NCBI RefSeq assembly: GCF_900167935.1
Contig: NZ_FUYL01000008.1
Location: 62,001-126,000 of the forward strand
From: Maribacter arcticus
GTDB taxonomy: Bacteria > Bacteroidota > Bacteroidia > Flavobacteriales > Flavobacteriaceae
Direction of reading: 5' to 3'
DNA: 64,000 nucleotides
The notes beneath the pieces were generated by a model. That model was not told the origin of the DNA, did no database searches, and saw only the letters and a program-made list of their open reading frames with translations. The position numbers and the translations under genes were made by a program. Positions 26,197 to 34,832 of this stretch are shown here, piece by piece. How positions within the stretch are numbered: the stretch's first letter is position 1; every line of letters starts with the position of its first letter.

Positions 26197-27363
26197 TTAA
26201 ATTTTTCTACGCTTTCTTTCTTTTTTAAGCAACTTCAATTCCCTACTAGTTTGCCCAGCTACTGAGGTATTCTCATCTGCTCTTCTTATTAAGTATGGCA
26301 TAACATCGCGAACAGGTCCGAAAGGTAAATATTTAGCAACATTATATCCATTTGCTGCTAAATTGAAAGAAATATGATCACTCATACCATATAATTGGCC
26401 GAACCAAACATGTTCGTTATTCTTATCTATTCCATTGTCGGCCAGTAATTGCATTAAGCGATAACAGCTATCTTCATTATGTGTTCCTGAAAATATTGAT
26501 ATCGTATCAAGATTTTCAATCATATACTCAATGGTCGCATTGAAATTCTCATCTGTCTCTGCTTTAGTTTTACAGATAGGCGAAGTATATCCTTTTTCTT
26601 TAGCTCTGTCATTTTCCTTTTCCATGTATGCCCCTCGCACTACCTTCATTCCTATTTTAAATCCTTCTTTCTCAGCACGTTCATGCAACGATTTTAAATA
26701 AGGTAAACGATCCCATCTATAGGTTTGAAGCGTATTAAATACAATTCTTTTCTTTTTATTGTATTTACGCATCATGTCTTCAGCTAAATCATCAGCTGCA
26801 TCTTGCATCCAGCTTTCCTCACCATCGATTAACAATGACACTTCAAGGTCGTGTGCTTTTTTACAAACTTTATCGAACCGGTTTATTACCCTTTGCCATT
26901 CAGCTTGTTCTTCTTTAGTAAGTTCTTTTTTCTCACTTACTTTCTGGTATAGAGCAAATCGACCAAACCCGGTTGGTTTAAAAACCGCATATGGTATAGC
27001 TTCTTTTTCTTTTACGAAATCTAGTATGGTCAATATAATTTCAGTGGCAGTATCAAAAGGATCTTCCTCTTCTTTACCTTCTACAGAATAATCTAAAACA
27101 GAACACACCCCTTTCTCCCACATTTTATCTACCACAGGTAGACAATCTCTTTCATTAACACCACCACAAAAATGGTCAAAAACCGTTGCCCTAATTAAAC
27201 CTTCTACTGGTAAATGTACTTTAATTGCAAAATTTGTAATTACCGAACCCATTTTCACTAAAGGTTCATTCGAAATCATTTTAAAGAGAAAATAAGCTCT
27301 TTCTAATTCCGAATCTGATTTTAAAGCAAATGCCGTTGCGGTATTTTCAAATATTTGGTCCAT
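26197..27363 (-). CDS. Proline dehydrogenase
   Basis: A monofunctional FAD proline dehydrogenase that oxidises proline to pyrroline-5-carboxylate. The 388 residues form a (beta/alpha)8 barrel with family motifs AVFKPTGFGRFALYQKV, VSLLIDGEESWMQDAADDL, IGMKVVRGAYMEKEN, FSGTHNEDSCYRL, WFGQLYGMSDHISFNLA and the proline-binding YLPFGPVRDVMPYLIRRADE. The basic end (KLLKKERKRRK) is common in the group. It is not fused to the P5C dehydrogenase domain as in PutA. It is divergent from aroB. Confidence 0.94.
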   Translation of the reverse strand: MDQIFENTATAFALKSDSELERAYFLFKMISNEPLVKMGSVITNFAIKVHLPVEGLIRATVFDHFCGGVNERDCLPVVDKMWEKGVCSVLDYSVEGKEEEDPFDTATEIILTILDFVKEKEAIPYAVFKPTGFGRFALYQKVSEKKELTKEEQAEWQRVINRFDKVCKKAHDLEVSLLIDGEESWMQDAADDLAEDMMRKYNKKKRIVFNTLQTYRWDRLPYLKSLHERAEKEGFKIGMKVVRGAYMEKENDRAKEKGYTSPICKTKAETDENFNATIEYMIENLDTISIFSGTHNEDSCYRLMQLLADNGIDKNNEHVWFGQLYGMSDHISFNLAANGYNVAKYLPFGPVRDVMPYLIRRADENTSVAGQTSRELKLLKKERKRRKI

Positions 27364-27475
27364 TTTTTGTTATTTCTATAGCCGACAAATATAATCACAG
27401 ATTTTATAATCCTAAGACTAAAAATAACCTTTATTTTGTGTTCAATTAGAAACCAATACTTAGTCATACCATATT

Positions 27476-28537
27476 ATGGAATCTATAATTTCAGACTCTT
27501 ACGCAGTACATTTTAATGAAAATGCTTTTAATTCACTTAATGCCCATTTAGCGAAAAAAGCATACTCGATTATTTTTATTTTAGTAGATGAAAATACACA
27601 TGAACTTTGTTTACCACAGTTTATGGCAGAGATAAATGGAGACTATCAATTTGAAATCATTGAAATAGAATCTGGTGAGGTTAATAAAAATATAGAGACA
27701 TGTGTAGGTGTTTGGGAAGCCCTATCTGAACTTGGTGCTGATAGAAAAAGTATTTTACTTAATCTAGGCGGTGGAGTTTTAACCGATTTGGGTGGTTTTG
27801 TAGCTTCTACATTTAAAAGAGGAATAGACTTCATTAATGTGCCAACAACTCTATTATCTATGGTAGATGCCTCTGTTGGCGGTAAAACTGGTGTAGATTT
27901 AGGATCCTTAAAAAATCAAATAGGCGTAATAAACCAGCCAATTATGGTACTTGTGATACCAGATTTTCTAAACACTTTAGATAATAGACAAGTTAGAAGC
28001 GGATTTGCTGAAATGCTTAAACACGGACTTATTCAAGATAAATTGTACTGGGAAGCTCTGAAACATGCCGAAAGTTTAGAGGACATGAAAAAACACATTC
28101 TTTCATCAATTAAGATTAAGAACAATGTTGTTTTACAAGATCCAACTGAGCAGAATATTAGAAAAATATTAAACTACGGGCACACTTTAGGTCATGCCAT
28201 AGAATCTTATTTTTTAGAAAATGATTCAAAAGAAACCTTGCTGCATGGTGAGGCTATTGCCATTGGAATGATTTTGGAAGGATATTTATCCAATAAATTA
28301 ACAAATCTACCATTTGCAACTTTAGAAGATATTAAAACCACTTTTTTAAGTAAATATGAAAAAGTGGAATTCTTAGAAGAGGATTTTGAAAACATACTCA
28401 AACTTATGAAGTACGACAAGAAAAATTCGCATGGAAAAGTGAATTTTGTTCTCTTAAAAGAGATTGGTAATCCTGTTTTTGACATTGAAATTCCTGTAGA
28501 ATTATTTGCTAAAGCTTTCGCTTACTACAAAGTTTAA
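27476..28537 (+). CDS. aroB: 3-dehydroquinate synthase
   Basis: AroB converts DAHP to 3-dehydroquinate, the second step of the shikimate pathway, using NAD and a metal. The 353-residue protein shows the NAD-binding SGEVNKNIETC, NLGGGVLTDLGGFVASTFKRG, VPTTLLSMVDASVGGKTGVD, the metal ligands in GFAEMLKHGLI, NYGHTLGHAIES and LLHGEAIAIGM. Length is normal. It stands alone, divergent from proline dehydrogenase. Confidence 0.97.
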   Translation: MESIISDSYAVHFNENAFNSLNAHLAKKAYSIIFILVDENTHELCLPQFMAEINGDYQFEIIEIESGEVNKNIETCVGVWEALSELGADRKSILLNLGGGVLTDLGGFVASTFKRGIDFINVPTTLLSMVDASVGGKTGVDLGSLKNQIGVINQPIMVLVIPDFLNTLDNRQVRSGFAEMLKHGLIQDKLYWEALKHAESLEDMKKHILSSIKIKNNVVLQDPTEQNIRKILNYGHTLGHAIESYFLENDSKETLLHGEAIAIGMILEGYLSNKLTNLPFATLEDIKTTFLSKYEKVEFLEEDFENILKLMKYDKKNSHGKVNFVLLKEIGNPVFDIEIPVELFAKAFAYYKV

Positions 28538-28646
28538 AAACTTCATATACCTAAAACACCACTTTCACAACTATACAAATTTAATTGACTGTTTAATTAC
28601 TAGTTTAGGTTAAGAAATTAAGTAACCTTCTTAAAACAAATTAGTT

Positions 28647-28976
28647 ATGACCAGAAGACTTATCGATTATCGCAAACTAGACCACCAATTAGCGGCACTT
28701 TTAATTGAAACATACCCATATGGATATGGTGATGAGGATATTATATCCTTTAAAAATATTCAGGGTGATTATGTTGAAGCTGTTCAAATAAAAACCGCCG
28801 ACACTCTTTATCTTGTAAAAATCAGTAAAAGCCTTTCAAACTTTATTGCGAATTTTGAGGGAAATTTAGAAAAAGAGCTTGAGCCTAAAACACCTGAAGA
28901 AGTTATGCGATCAGAAGAAATGACCAATGCATTATATCTGAATTTCGAAAGGGAAGTGGAACCAGACCTAGACTAA
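28647..28976 (+). CDS. Conserved hypothetical protein, 109 residues
   Basis: A small soluble acidic protein; I do not recognise a named family. It begins MTRRLIDYRKLDHQLAALL, contains YPYGYGDEDIISFKN and ends in an acidic stretch (EREVEPDLD). It follows aroB by 110 nt on the same strand and meets the convergent DinB gene with only 2 nt between. No catalytic motif or membrane segment is seen. Codon use and composition look like its neighbours, so it is probably a real, vertically inherited gene. Confidence 0.7.
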   Translation: MTRRLIDYRKLDHQLAALLIETYPYGYGDEDIISFKNIQGDYVEAVQIKTADTLYLVKISKSLSNFIANFEGNLEKELEPKTPEEVMRSEEMTNALYLNFEREVEPDLD

Positions 28977-28978
28977 AT

Positions 28979-29497
28979 TTACAAATAGCGTTCTTTTAGT
29001 ATAATTTCATGATGTCTTTGATGAGCACTTATGGCAAGTCCTAAAGCGGCAACTGACCAAGGCAAACCACTAGCTGTACCCATTCGTCTTAATTCAACCT
29101 CAGATAAGTTTTTAAATAAATTAATTGTCGCATTTCTAACTGAAAGATATTCTTCTAATATTTCCTCTTTAGTGCGTTGATTACAATTACTCGCTATAAT
29201 ATAATCATCTTGCTCAAAACCTGGCAAAGGTGTTTTATCATTTCTAGATATTCTAAAAGCGCGGTACTGAAAAATACGTTCTGTATCAATTAAATGCACA
29301 AGAACCTCTGCTACTGTCCATTTCCCTACCCCATAGCTAAATGCTAATTGCTCAGCAGACAATTCAGCTACAAAATTCTTAAACCATTCTTTACCTGTTA
29401 TTAAAGCTGACTTTAAATCTTCTTGATCTTCAAGTTTTCTTAAGTAAGTAGCATAGAAGAAATCCAATTCCTCTTTATGTAAATCTGTAATTGTCAT
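28979..29497 (-). CDS. DinB family protein
   Basis: A 172-residue four-helix DinB-fold protein. The three-histidine pattern is visible: WTVAEVLVHLIDTERIFQYR in the second helix and ISAHQRHHEIILKERYL at the C-terminus. Such proteins bind a metal; some are thiol S-transferases, most are uncharacterised. It is not close in sequence to the DinB protein in the his operon. It lies downstream of the Lrp gene, but a hairpin between them probably separates transcription. Confidence 0.85.
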   Translation of the reverse strand: MTITDLHKEELDFFYATYLRKLEDQEDLKSALITGKEWFKNFVAELSAEQLAFSYGVGKWTVAEVLVHLIDTERIFQYRAFRISRNDKTPLPGFEQDDYIIASNCNQRTKEEILEEYLSVRNATINLFKNLSEVELRRMGTASGLPWSVAALGLAISAHQRHHEIILKERYL

Positions 29498-29530
29498 AAT
29501 TAAGTCTATCTCTAAGTTAATTAAAAATCA

Positions 29531-29564
29531 AAAAAGCCCAATCATAAAAATAACTGGGCCTTTT
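29531..29564 (-). terminator. Terminator after the Lrp-type regulator gene
   Basis: On the minus strand AAAAGGCCCAGTTA, a short AT loop, then TGGGCTTTTT. The GCCCA/TGGGC stem plus U-run lies 20 nt after the regulator stop. Confidence 0.75.
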
Positions 29565-29585
29565 GAGTTAGTTGAAGTTAAAAAA

Positions 29586-30065
29586 TTATAACTCGTTAAA
29601 TATGGTATGCATTAATCGTTTCTTATCATTGAAACTCTCCTCTAATGAAATCATTGTTTCAGTTCTACTTATGCCATCAATATCATCTATTTTAAAAATG
29701 ATGTTTTTTGCATGAGTAGTATCCTTCGCTCTAATTTTACAAAAAATATTGAATTTACCAGTAGTAATATGCGCTATGGTAACATTTGGAATTTGATTTA
29801 AACGCTCTAATACAAATTTTGTCTGATGGGTTTTTTCTAAGAAAATACCAACGTAGGCAATAAATGCATAACCTAACTTCACATAATCTAATGTAAGTGA
29901 AGAACCTTTTATAATTCCTGCTTCCTCCATTTTCTTAACTCTTACATGAACAGTACCTGCAGATATAAGAAGTTTTTTAGCAATATCGGTAAAAGGAGTT
30001 CTGGTGTTGTCAATTAACATATCCAGAATTTGGTGGTCTATTTCGTCTAATTTGACTTTGCCCAT
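29586..30065 (-). CDS. Lrp/AsnC family transcriptional regulator
   Basis: A 159-residue feast/famine regulator. The N-terminal helix-turn-helix is clear (LDEIDHQILDMLIDNTRTPF, TDIAKKLLISAGTVHVRVKK, EEAGIIKGSSLTLD), and the C-terminal part is the RAM ligand-binding domain (AYVGIFLEKTHQTKFV; IAHITTGKFNIFCKIRAKD). Family members bind amino acids and form octamers on DNA. Two short palindromes upstream (30109-30119 and 30136-30151) could serve autoregulation. Target genes are not evident from context. Confidence 0.93.
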   Translation of the reverse strand: MGKVKLDEIDHQILDMLIDNTRTPFTDIAKKLLISAGTVHVRVKKMEEAGIIKGSSLTLDYVKLGYAFIAYVGIFLEKTHQTKFVLERLNQIPNVTIAHITTGKFNIFCKIRAKDTTHAKNIIFKIDDIDGISRTETMISLEESFNDKKRLMHTIFNEL

Positions 30066-30135
30066 AGTTGTAAAATTTTTGCCAAAAATAAAAAATAATC
30101 ACATTAAATTCATTGAATATGAACTTTTTTTAATG

Positions 30136-30151
30136 AAAATGTAAACATTTT
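30136..30151. promoter_or_regulatory. Palindrome upstream of the Lrp-type gene
   Basis: AAAATGT-AA-ACATTTT, about 70 nt upstream of the regulator start. A second palindrome ATTCATTGAAT lies at 30109-30119. Possible autoregulatory sites; inferred from symmetry and position only. Confidence 0.3.
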
Positions 30152-30181
30152 TATGTTTTTAAAGAAATAAGGCAATGAAAA

Positions 30182-31285
30182 TCAATCCAGTAGTTTTAAT
30201 ATATCATTCTTTTTAAGCCACTCTAAATCTTCTTTTACCTCTAGATTAAAGGTTTTATGGCCAAAGATTTCCGCAGGTCTTGTTTCGAAAATATGCTTAA
30301 CGGGACTAAAAACGACCTTGTCGACTTCAAGAACCTCCTTGTATTGAATTGAAAATAAGCTTTTTATGATTTTGGTGTTATCTAAATCCTTTTGGTTTAT
30401 AATAGAAATATCTACAAACTGTTTTCCATTTTCCGGAATAGCTAAATATTGCTCTACTGTAAAATTTTCAATTTGACTTAAGACAATAGTATTTATACCT
30501 TTTAGTAAGGAGTGAAAAATAAACTCTCTACTCTTTTCACGCTGATAATCTTCATAATAATGTCCTGCTTCAAATAAAATAGTAGGGGTTTCTCTCATTT
30601 GAAATGCATCACCAACACAATTAGGATTAAAGCCATCATCATATCTACCTACCTGGCCAGGTATTAGCTCTTGTAATTCAGAGTTCATAGCAGCAATTAA
30701 TTGCATGCTTAATTTACGCGAAGCCGAATTATTTCTTTCAACGTCAAAAGCAGGGGCTAAAAAAGATACTGTCGCTGGTTTATTGGTTTTGCCAACATTG
30801 AAAATAGTGCGTTGGTCATGCAGGTTAAAACAAAAATCTGGACGAAAAGAATCATACTCTTCTTTAAGTATTCGACTTTCTGGTTGCGTTAAATCTTGAG
30901 CGTCTCTATTTAGATCTATTTGGTTTGCATTCACCCTAGTATAATCTCTAGCACCATCTGGATTAAGAATTGGGATAATTTCTAAAGTACATTGATTTGC
31001 AATTTCTAAAGCATTTACAGAATCATGTTTCAAATAATTCAATAAATCAATTACGGCTTTTGTGGTTGTAGATTCATTACCATGCATTTGAGACCACATT
31101 AAAATACGCACAGGCCCATGGCCAAAAGTGATACTCTTTATCGGTTCATCGCGTACAGATTTTCCTATAGTAATAACTTTAAAACTTTTAGAAAGACCTA
31201 AAATAAACCTGTTCAGATGATCATAAGTAATGTATCTACTCTGAATACTCGATACATATATTTCACTATAATCAATTGCCTTCAT
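30182..31285 (-). CDS. M14 family zinc carboxypeptidase-like protein
   Basis: A 367-residue metallopeptidase of the M14 superfamily. Zinc ligands are the H and E of SQMHGNESTTT and the later H of FNLHDQRTIF; the substrate-binding part reads IIPILNPDGARDYTRVNANQ and DLNRDAQ, and a candidate catalytic glutamate is in LFEAGHYYEDYQ. There is no signal peptide, so it is probably cytoplasmic, which is unusual for digestive carboxypeptidases and fits a peptidoglycan-peptide or amino-acyl conjugate substrate. The C-terminal 90 residues are extra and unassigned. It is divergent from the XRE regulator. Confidence 0.85.
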   Translation of the reverse strand: MKAIDYSEIYVSSIQSRYITYDHLNRFILGLSKSFKVITIGKSVRDEPIKSITFGHGPVRILMWSQMHGNESTTTKAVIDLLNYLKHDSVNALEIANQCTLEIIPILNPDGARDYTRVNANQIDLNRDAQDLTQPESRILKEEYDSFRPDFCFNLHDQRTIFNVGKTNKPATVSFLAPAFDVERNNSASRKLSMQLIAAMNSELQELIPGQVGRYDDGFNPNCVGDAFQMRETPTILFEAGHYYEDYQREKSREFIFHSLLKGINTIVLSQIENFTVEQYLAIPENGKQFVDISIINQKDLDNTKIIKSLFSIQYKEVLEVDKVVFSPVKHIFETRPAEIFGHKTFNLEVKEDLEWLKKNDILKLLD

Positions 31286-31327
31286 ATTCCTCTATAAATT
31301 ATTAATCACAAAAATAACACAGCTTTA

Positions 31328-31350
31328 GTTTACAATTGTAAACAATTGTA
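31328..31350. promoter_or_regulatory. Tandem ACAATTGT palindromes, candidate operator
   Basis: The sequence GTTTACAATTGTAAAC (31328-31343) is a perfect 16-nt palindrome, and the inner ACAATTGT recurs at 31342-31349. The two octamers are spaced 10 nt centre to centre, one helical turn. They lie between the divergent M14 peptidase and XRE regulator genes, so they may bind the regulator. Confidence 0.45.
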
Positions 31351-31533
31351 ACTGTTATTTACTAGCGTAATGCACCTGAAATGTTTACAAAACTAACCGC
31401 TGCTTAATTTACATATTTAATATGTTATATATCAGTTATTTAACTGAATATATCTAAACCATAACTATTAAATATATCAACGAATTTTATAGGTTTTATT
31501 ATAATTTTATTAAAGTACATACTAATAATACAT

Positions 31534-31541
31534 TAGTTTTG
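31534..31541 (+). promoter_or_regulatory. Possible -7 element abutting the XRE start codon
   Basis: TAGTTTTG matches TANNTTTG and ends 5 nt before the ATG at 31547, which would give a leaderless or nearly leaderless mRNA. No clear -33 TTG is present at normal spacing. Confidence 0.3.
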
Positions 31542-31546
31542 TAAAC

Positions 31547-31909
31547 ATGTTAGATTCCACTTCTTTTATTACAAGGTTGAAAACTATTTTAAATCATCAC
31601 GAACTTTCATCAGCTTCTTTTGCTGATTTAATTCACGTGCAACGTTCTAGTATTTCTCATTTATTAAATGGTAGAAATAAACCAAGTTTAGAATTTATAA
31701 TGAAAATTAATGAAGCTTTTAAGGAGGTTGAATTACAATGGCTTTTGTATGGCGAAGGAATATATCCAAATGAAGATTTGGAAAATAACAGCAAATCAAT
31801 AGAGCAATCAAACGGCAATACAATTACTAAGCCATCTCAAAAAAAGAATGTTGAGCGTATCGTAATCTTCTATACCGATGGTACATTTAAAAATTATGTA
31901 GAGCAATAA
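31547..31909 (+). CDS. XRE-family helix-turn-helix regulator
   Basis: A 120-residue DNA-binding protein. Residues 1-65 are a Cro/C1-type helix-turn-helix: LKTILNHHELSSASFADLIH, VQRSSISHLLNGRNKPSLEF, then KINEAFKEVELQWLLYGEG, a motif typical of flavobacterial XRE regulators. The last 50 residues are a polar linker and a short basic/aromatic end (VERIVIFYTDGTFKNY). The upstream divergent region carries tandem palindromes that could be its operator. Target genes are not known. Confidence 0.9.
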   Translation: MLDSTSFITRLKTILNHHELSSASFADLIHVQRSSISHLLNGRNKPSLEFIMKINEAFKEVELQWLLYGEGIYPNEDLENNSKSIEQSNGNTITKPSQKKNVERIVIFYTDGTFKNYVEQ

Positions 31910-31980
31910 GAATATGTTATAGCTTAAACTATTATTGTATTTTTCAAACAACTTTCCTCCTATTTTCTTTATTTTGCATC

Positions 31981-32358
31981 ATGGTAAAAAAAATAGCTGC
32001 TCTTATAATTACATGCCTACTTTTCAGTTCATGCTACCAACCAGAACGTGATTGCGAAAAGTACAAAACAGGCTCTTTTAAGTTTACATATGAACTAGGG
32101 GAAACTGTTAAAGAAGGTAAATTTACGAGAGACGAAAAGTATAGTGTTGATTATTATGAAAACAAAATTGATAGCGCTACAGTGCGTTGGTTTAATGACT
32201 GTGAGTTTGTTTTACAAGATATTCACAGCAAAACAGCCATTCATTATAAAATAATTAGCACTACAGATTCATCTTACACCTTTCAATACAAAAGTGCAGT
32301 TAAAGACCCAAACAAAGAACTAATCGTTAAAACTGGAACTGCTTTTAAAATTAAATAA
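31981..32358 (+). CDS. Hypothetical lipoprotein
   Basis: A 125-residue protein with a lipoprotein signal: VKKIAALIITCLLFSSCYQP, lipobox FSSC. The mature part is a small beta-rich domain (CEKYKTGSFKFTYELGE; YKIISTTDSSYTFQYKS) with three cysteines after the lipid cysteine region. No named domain is recognised. The terC gene starts 2 nt after its stop, so the two are probably co-transcribed, and the pairing suggests an envelope role linked to TerC. Confidence 0.75.
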   Translation: MVKKIAALIITCLLFSSCYQPERDCEKYKTGSFKFTYELGETVKEGKFTRDEKYSVDYYENKIDSATVRWFNDCEFVLQDIHSKTAIHYKIISTTDSSYTFQYKSAVKDPNKELIVKTGTAFKIK

Positions 32359-32360
32359 CC

Positions 32361-33170
32361 ATGTTCGATATTTTCGCTAACCCCGATGCGTGGGTCGCTC
32401 TACTCACCCTTACATTTCTTGAAATTATTTTAGGAATAGACAATATTATATTCATTTCAATTGCGGCAGGAAAACTTGAACCCGGTCAACGAAAAAAGGC
32501 CACAAATTTAGGCTTAGTTCTAGCAATGGTAATGCGTATTTTACTCCTTTTTGGTATCTCATTACTCACTTCTATGAAAAAACCTTTCTGGGTATTCGAT
32601 AGTGATTGGATTACGGGAGGTATTAGTGGTCAAGGAATTATATTATTCCTAGGCGGCTTGTTTCTACTATATAAGAGCACAAAAGAAATTCACGAAAAAG
32701 TAGAAGATAAAGGTCATGACGAACGCGAAGTAAAGAAAGCAAGATCCACTTCATTAATGAATGCTATTCTTCAAATTACGGTTATTAACATCGTTTTCTC
32801 CTTTGACTCTATTCTTACCGCGATAGGAATGACAAATGGCATTTCACCCAACCCTAATGAAGCCTTAGTGCTAATGATTGTTGCAGTTGTTATATCTGTG
32901 GTAATTATGATGCTATTTGCAAATCCTGTGGGAGAGTTCGTGAACAGACACCCATCTATTCAAATTCTTGGATTATCCTTCTTAATATTAATTGGCTTTA
33001 TGCTAATTGCAGAATCGGCTCATTTATGTCATCTTATTGTATTTGGTAATGAGGTAGGAGTGATACCTAAAGGTTACCTCTACTTTTCTATTGCATTCTC
33101 ACTTATGGTTGAATTCTTCGACCTGCGTATGAAAAAAAATAAAGACGATATTGTCGATATCGAAGATTAG
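32361..33170 (+). CDS. TerC family integral membrane protein
   Basis: A 269-residue polytopic membrane protein of the TerC family, linked to tellurite resistance and, in several bacteria, to manganese export or metallation of exported proteins. Family motifs are LTFLEIILGIDNIIFISIAA and INIVFSFDSILTAIGM, each with an intramembrane acidic residue thought to bind metal, and GFMLIAESAHL. About seven membrane helices are evident. It follows a lipoprotein gene by 2 nt and ends at a hairpin (33193-33240). Confidence 0.92.
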   Translation: MFDIFANPDAWVALLTLTFLEIILGIDNIIFISIAAGKLEPGQRKKATNLGLVLAMVMRILLLFGISLLTSMKKPFWVFDSDWITGGISGQGIILFLGGLFLLYKSTKEIHEKVEDKGHDEREVKKARSTSLMNAILQITVINIVFSFDSILTAIGMTNGISPNPNEALVLMIVAVVISVVIMMLFANPVGEFVNRHPSIQILGLSFLILIGFMLIAESAHLCHLIVFGNEVGVIPKGYLYFSIAFSLMVEFFDLRMKKNKDDIVDIED

Positions 33171-33192
33171 AACACAATAATCTTAAGTATTT

Positions 33193-33240
33193 AGACCCCT
33201 GTATCTCAATTGTTTTGCAATTGTTTTATAGGGGTCTTTT
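33193..33240 (+). terminator. Terminator after terC
   Basis: AGACCCCT ... AGGGGTCTTTT outer stem with an inner CAATTG/CAATTG stem-loop. The upstream open frame that would extend the next gene runs through this hairpin. Confidence 0.8.
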
Positions 33241-33283
33241 CATTACCTTAGGTTTACCAATCAACCTTAAATCAAGTGCAAGT

Positions 33284-34753
33284 ATGAAAAAATCTGACAA
33301 AAACAAATCCACCAAAATTAACCGACGAGATTTTGTTAAAAAAACCGCATTAGCTTCTTCAGTATTTATTATCCCTAGACATGTTTTAGGTGGCCCCGGC
33401 TATATTGCCCCTAGCGACCGTCTTAACATCGCAGCAATTGGCGCTGGAGGCAAAGGCATAAGTGATATTAAAAACGCCTCTGTAATGGGAAGAGAGCGAG
33501 TAGCAGCTTTATGCGATGTCGATTTTACAGGCACTGCAGCAAAAAGTGTAGAGAATTTCCCCAAAGCCAAGCTTTACGATGATTTTAGAGTCATGCTAGA
33601 TAAAAAGAAAAATATTGACGCTGTCACCATATCAACCCCAGACCATGTTCACGGGCCTGCAGCTAAATGGGCAATGGAAAGAGGAATTCATGTATATGTG
33701 CAAAAACCCATGACACATAACATTAAAGAAGCCCGTACCTTAACGCAAATGGCACGTACCAATAAGATAGTAAGTCAAATGGGAAACCAGGGTGGCTCCA
33801 ATCCTCTTTTAGGCATGGTACAACGTTGGATAGATGAAGATAAAATTGGAGCGGTATCTAAAGTACAAGTATGGACAAATAGACCTGTATGGCCGCAAGG
33901 CATTGAAATGCCTAAACCAGATGCCAGCCTAAAGCCGGCTGGTTTAAATTGGGATTTATGGCTAGGACCAGCAACAGAGCGAGAGTTTGTACCTAATCTA
34001 CACCCTTTCAATTGGAGAGGATGGTGGGATTTCGGTACAGGTGCCTTAGGAGATGTTGGATGTCATTTAATAGACATTCCTTTCAGAACATTAAATTTAA
34101 AATACCCAACCGATGCAGAATGTAGCGTCGCCTCAGTATTTTCAAAGATGTGGACTCCCGATTATTATCCAGAAGGTTGTCCTCCATCCTCATTTATAAC
34201 ATTACACTTTGATGCAACCGATAAATCAAAATCACCCATAGAAATGACATGGAGCGATGGCGGTATTCGACCATCACATCCAGATATTATTCCTGCAAAC
34301 GACGATATAGGCGGTAAGAATAGCGCAAACGGTGTGTTAATCATAGGTGAGAAAGGAATTATCTCTACCAACATCAATGATAGCTCACCGTTGATGCCAA
34401 AATTATACTTAAACGATGGCACTACCGAATTCGGACCAGAAGTAGAGGAAGATTTAGAACCAGAATATGGTCATCAACGTAAATGGGTCGATGCCTGTAA
34501 AGCTGGTTTTGGTAGCCCTGAGCATTTAGCACTTACCTCTTCGTTCGATTATGCGGGACCTATGACAGAAACTGTTCTAATGGGTAACTTAGCCATAAGA
34601 AGCTATATGCTTCAAAAAGAAAACGCTGAAGGCGCTATGGAATTCTTTGCTCGCAAAAAATTATTGTGGGATGGAGAAAATATGAGAATCACCAATATGG
34701 AAGAAGCCAACCAATTTGTTGGTAGAACATACAGAAAAGGTTGGGAGGTTTAA
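33284..34753 (+). CDS. Tat-exported Gfo/Idh/MocA family oxidoreductase
   Basis: A 489-residue oxidoreductase of the glucose-fructose oxidoreductase/inositol dehydrogenase family. The N-terminus is a Tat-type signal: INRRDFVKKTALASSVFIIP. The Rossmann part reads LNIAAIGAGGKGISDIK and VTISTPDHVHGPAAKWAMER; the key EKP-type motif is YVQKPMTHNIKEARTL. Domain two has GWWDFGTGALGDVGCHLIDI, typical of the Bacteroidota group acting on sugars outside the cytoplasm. I chose the ATG at 33284 because the frame further upstream runs through the terC terminator. Substrate unknown; no carbohydrate genes adjoin it. Confidence 0.9.
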   Translation: MKKSDKNKSTKINRRDFVKKTALASSVFIIPRHVLGGPGYIAPSDRLNIAAIGAGGKGISDIKNASVMGRERVAALCDVDFTGTAAKSVENFPKAKLYDDFRVMLDKKKNIDAVTISTPDHVHGPAAKWAMERGIHVYVQKPMTHNIKEARTLTQMARTNKIVSQMGNQGGSNPLLGMVQRWIDEDKIGAVSKVQVWTNRPVWPQGIEMPKPDASLKPAGLNWDLWLGPATEREFVPNLHPFNWRGWWDFGTGALGDVGCHLIDIPFRTLNLKYPTDAECSVASVFSKMWTPDYYPEGCPPSSFITLHFDATDKSKSPIEMTWSDGGIRPSHPDIIPANDDIGGKNSANGVLIIGEKGIISTNINDSSPLMPKLYLNDGTTEFGPEVEEDLEPEYGHQRKWVDACKAGFGSPEHLALTSSFDYAGPMTETVLMGNLAIRSYMLQKENAEGAMEFFARKKLLWDGENMRITNMEEANQFVGRTYRKGWEV

Positions 34754-34780
34754 TACCTCTCCTTGTTGAAAGTAAATACA

Positions 34781-34819
34781 AAAAAAAGGGGGGAGGTATA
34801 ATACCTCCCCCCTTTTTTT
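34781..34819. terminator. Strong bidirectional terminator
   Basis: A near-perfect 19-bp palindrome centred on 34800: AAAAAAAGGGGGGAGGTAT and its exact complement ATACCTCCCCCCTTTTTTT. It works in both orientations and lies between convergent genes. A smaller related palindrome (GGGAGGTTTAATACCTCTCC) overlaps the end of the Gfo/Idh gene at 34743-34762. Confidence 0.9.
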
Positions 34820-34832
34820 GTATAACAATTCT

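Noticed and set aside
31981..32358. Small immunity or toxin protein beside the XRE regulator
   Set aside because: The protein is a lipoprotein coupled to terC, 70 nt away from the regulator, with no toxin-antitoxin features.
33215..33283. Upstream start for the Gfo/Idh/MocA gene
   Set aside because: The extension runs through the terC terminator hairpin and would bury the Tat signal.
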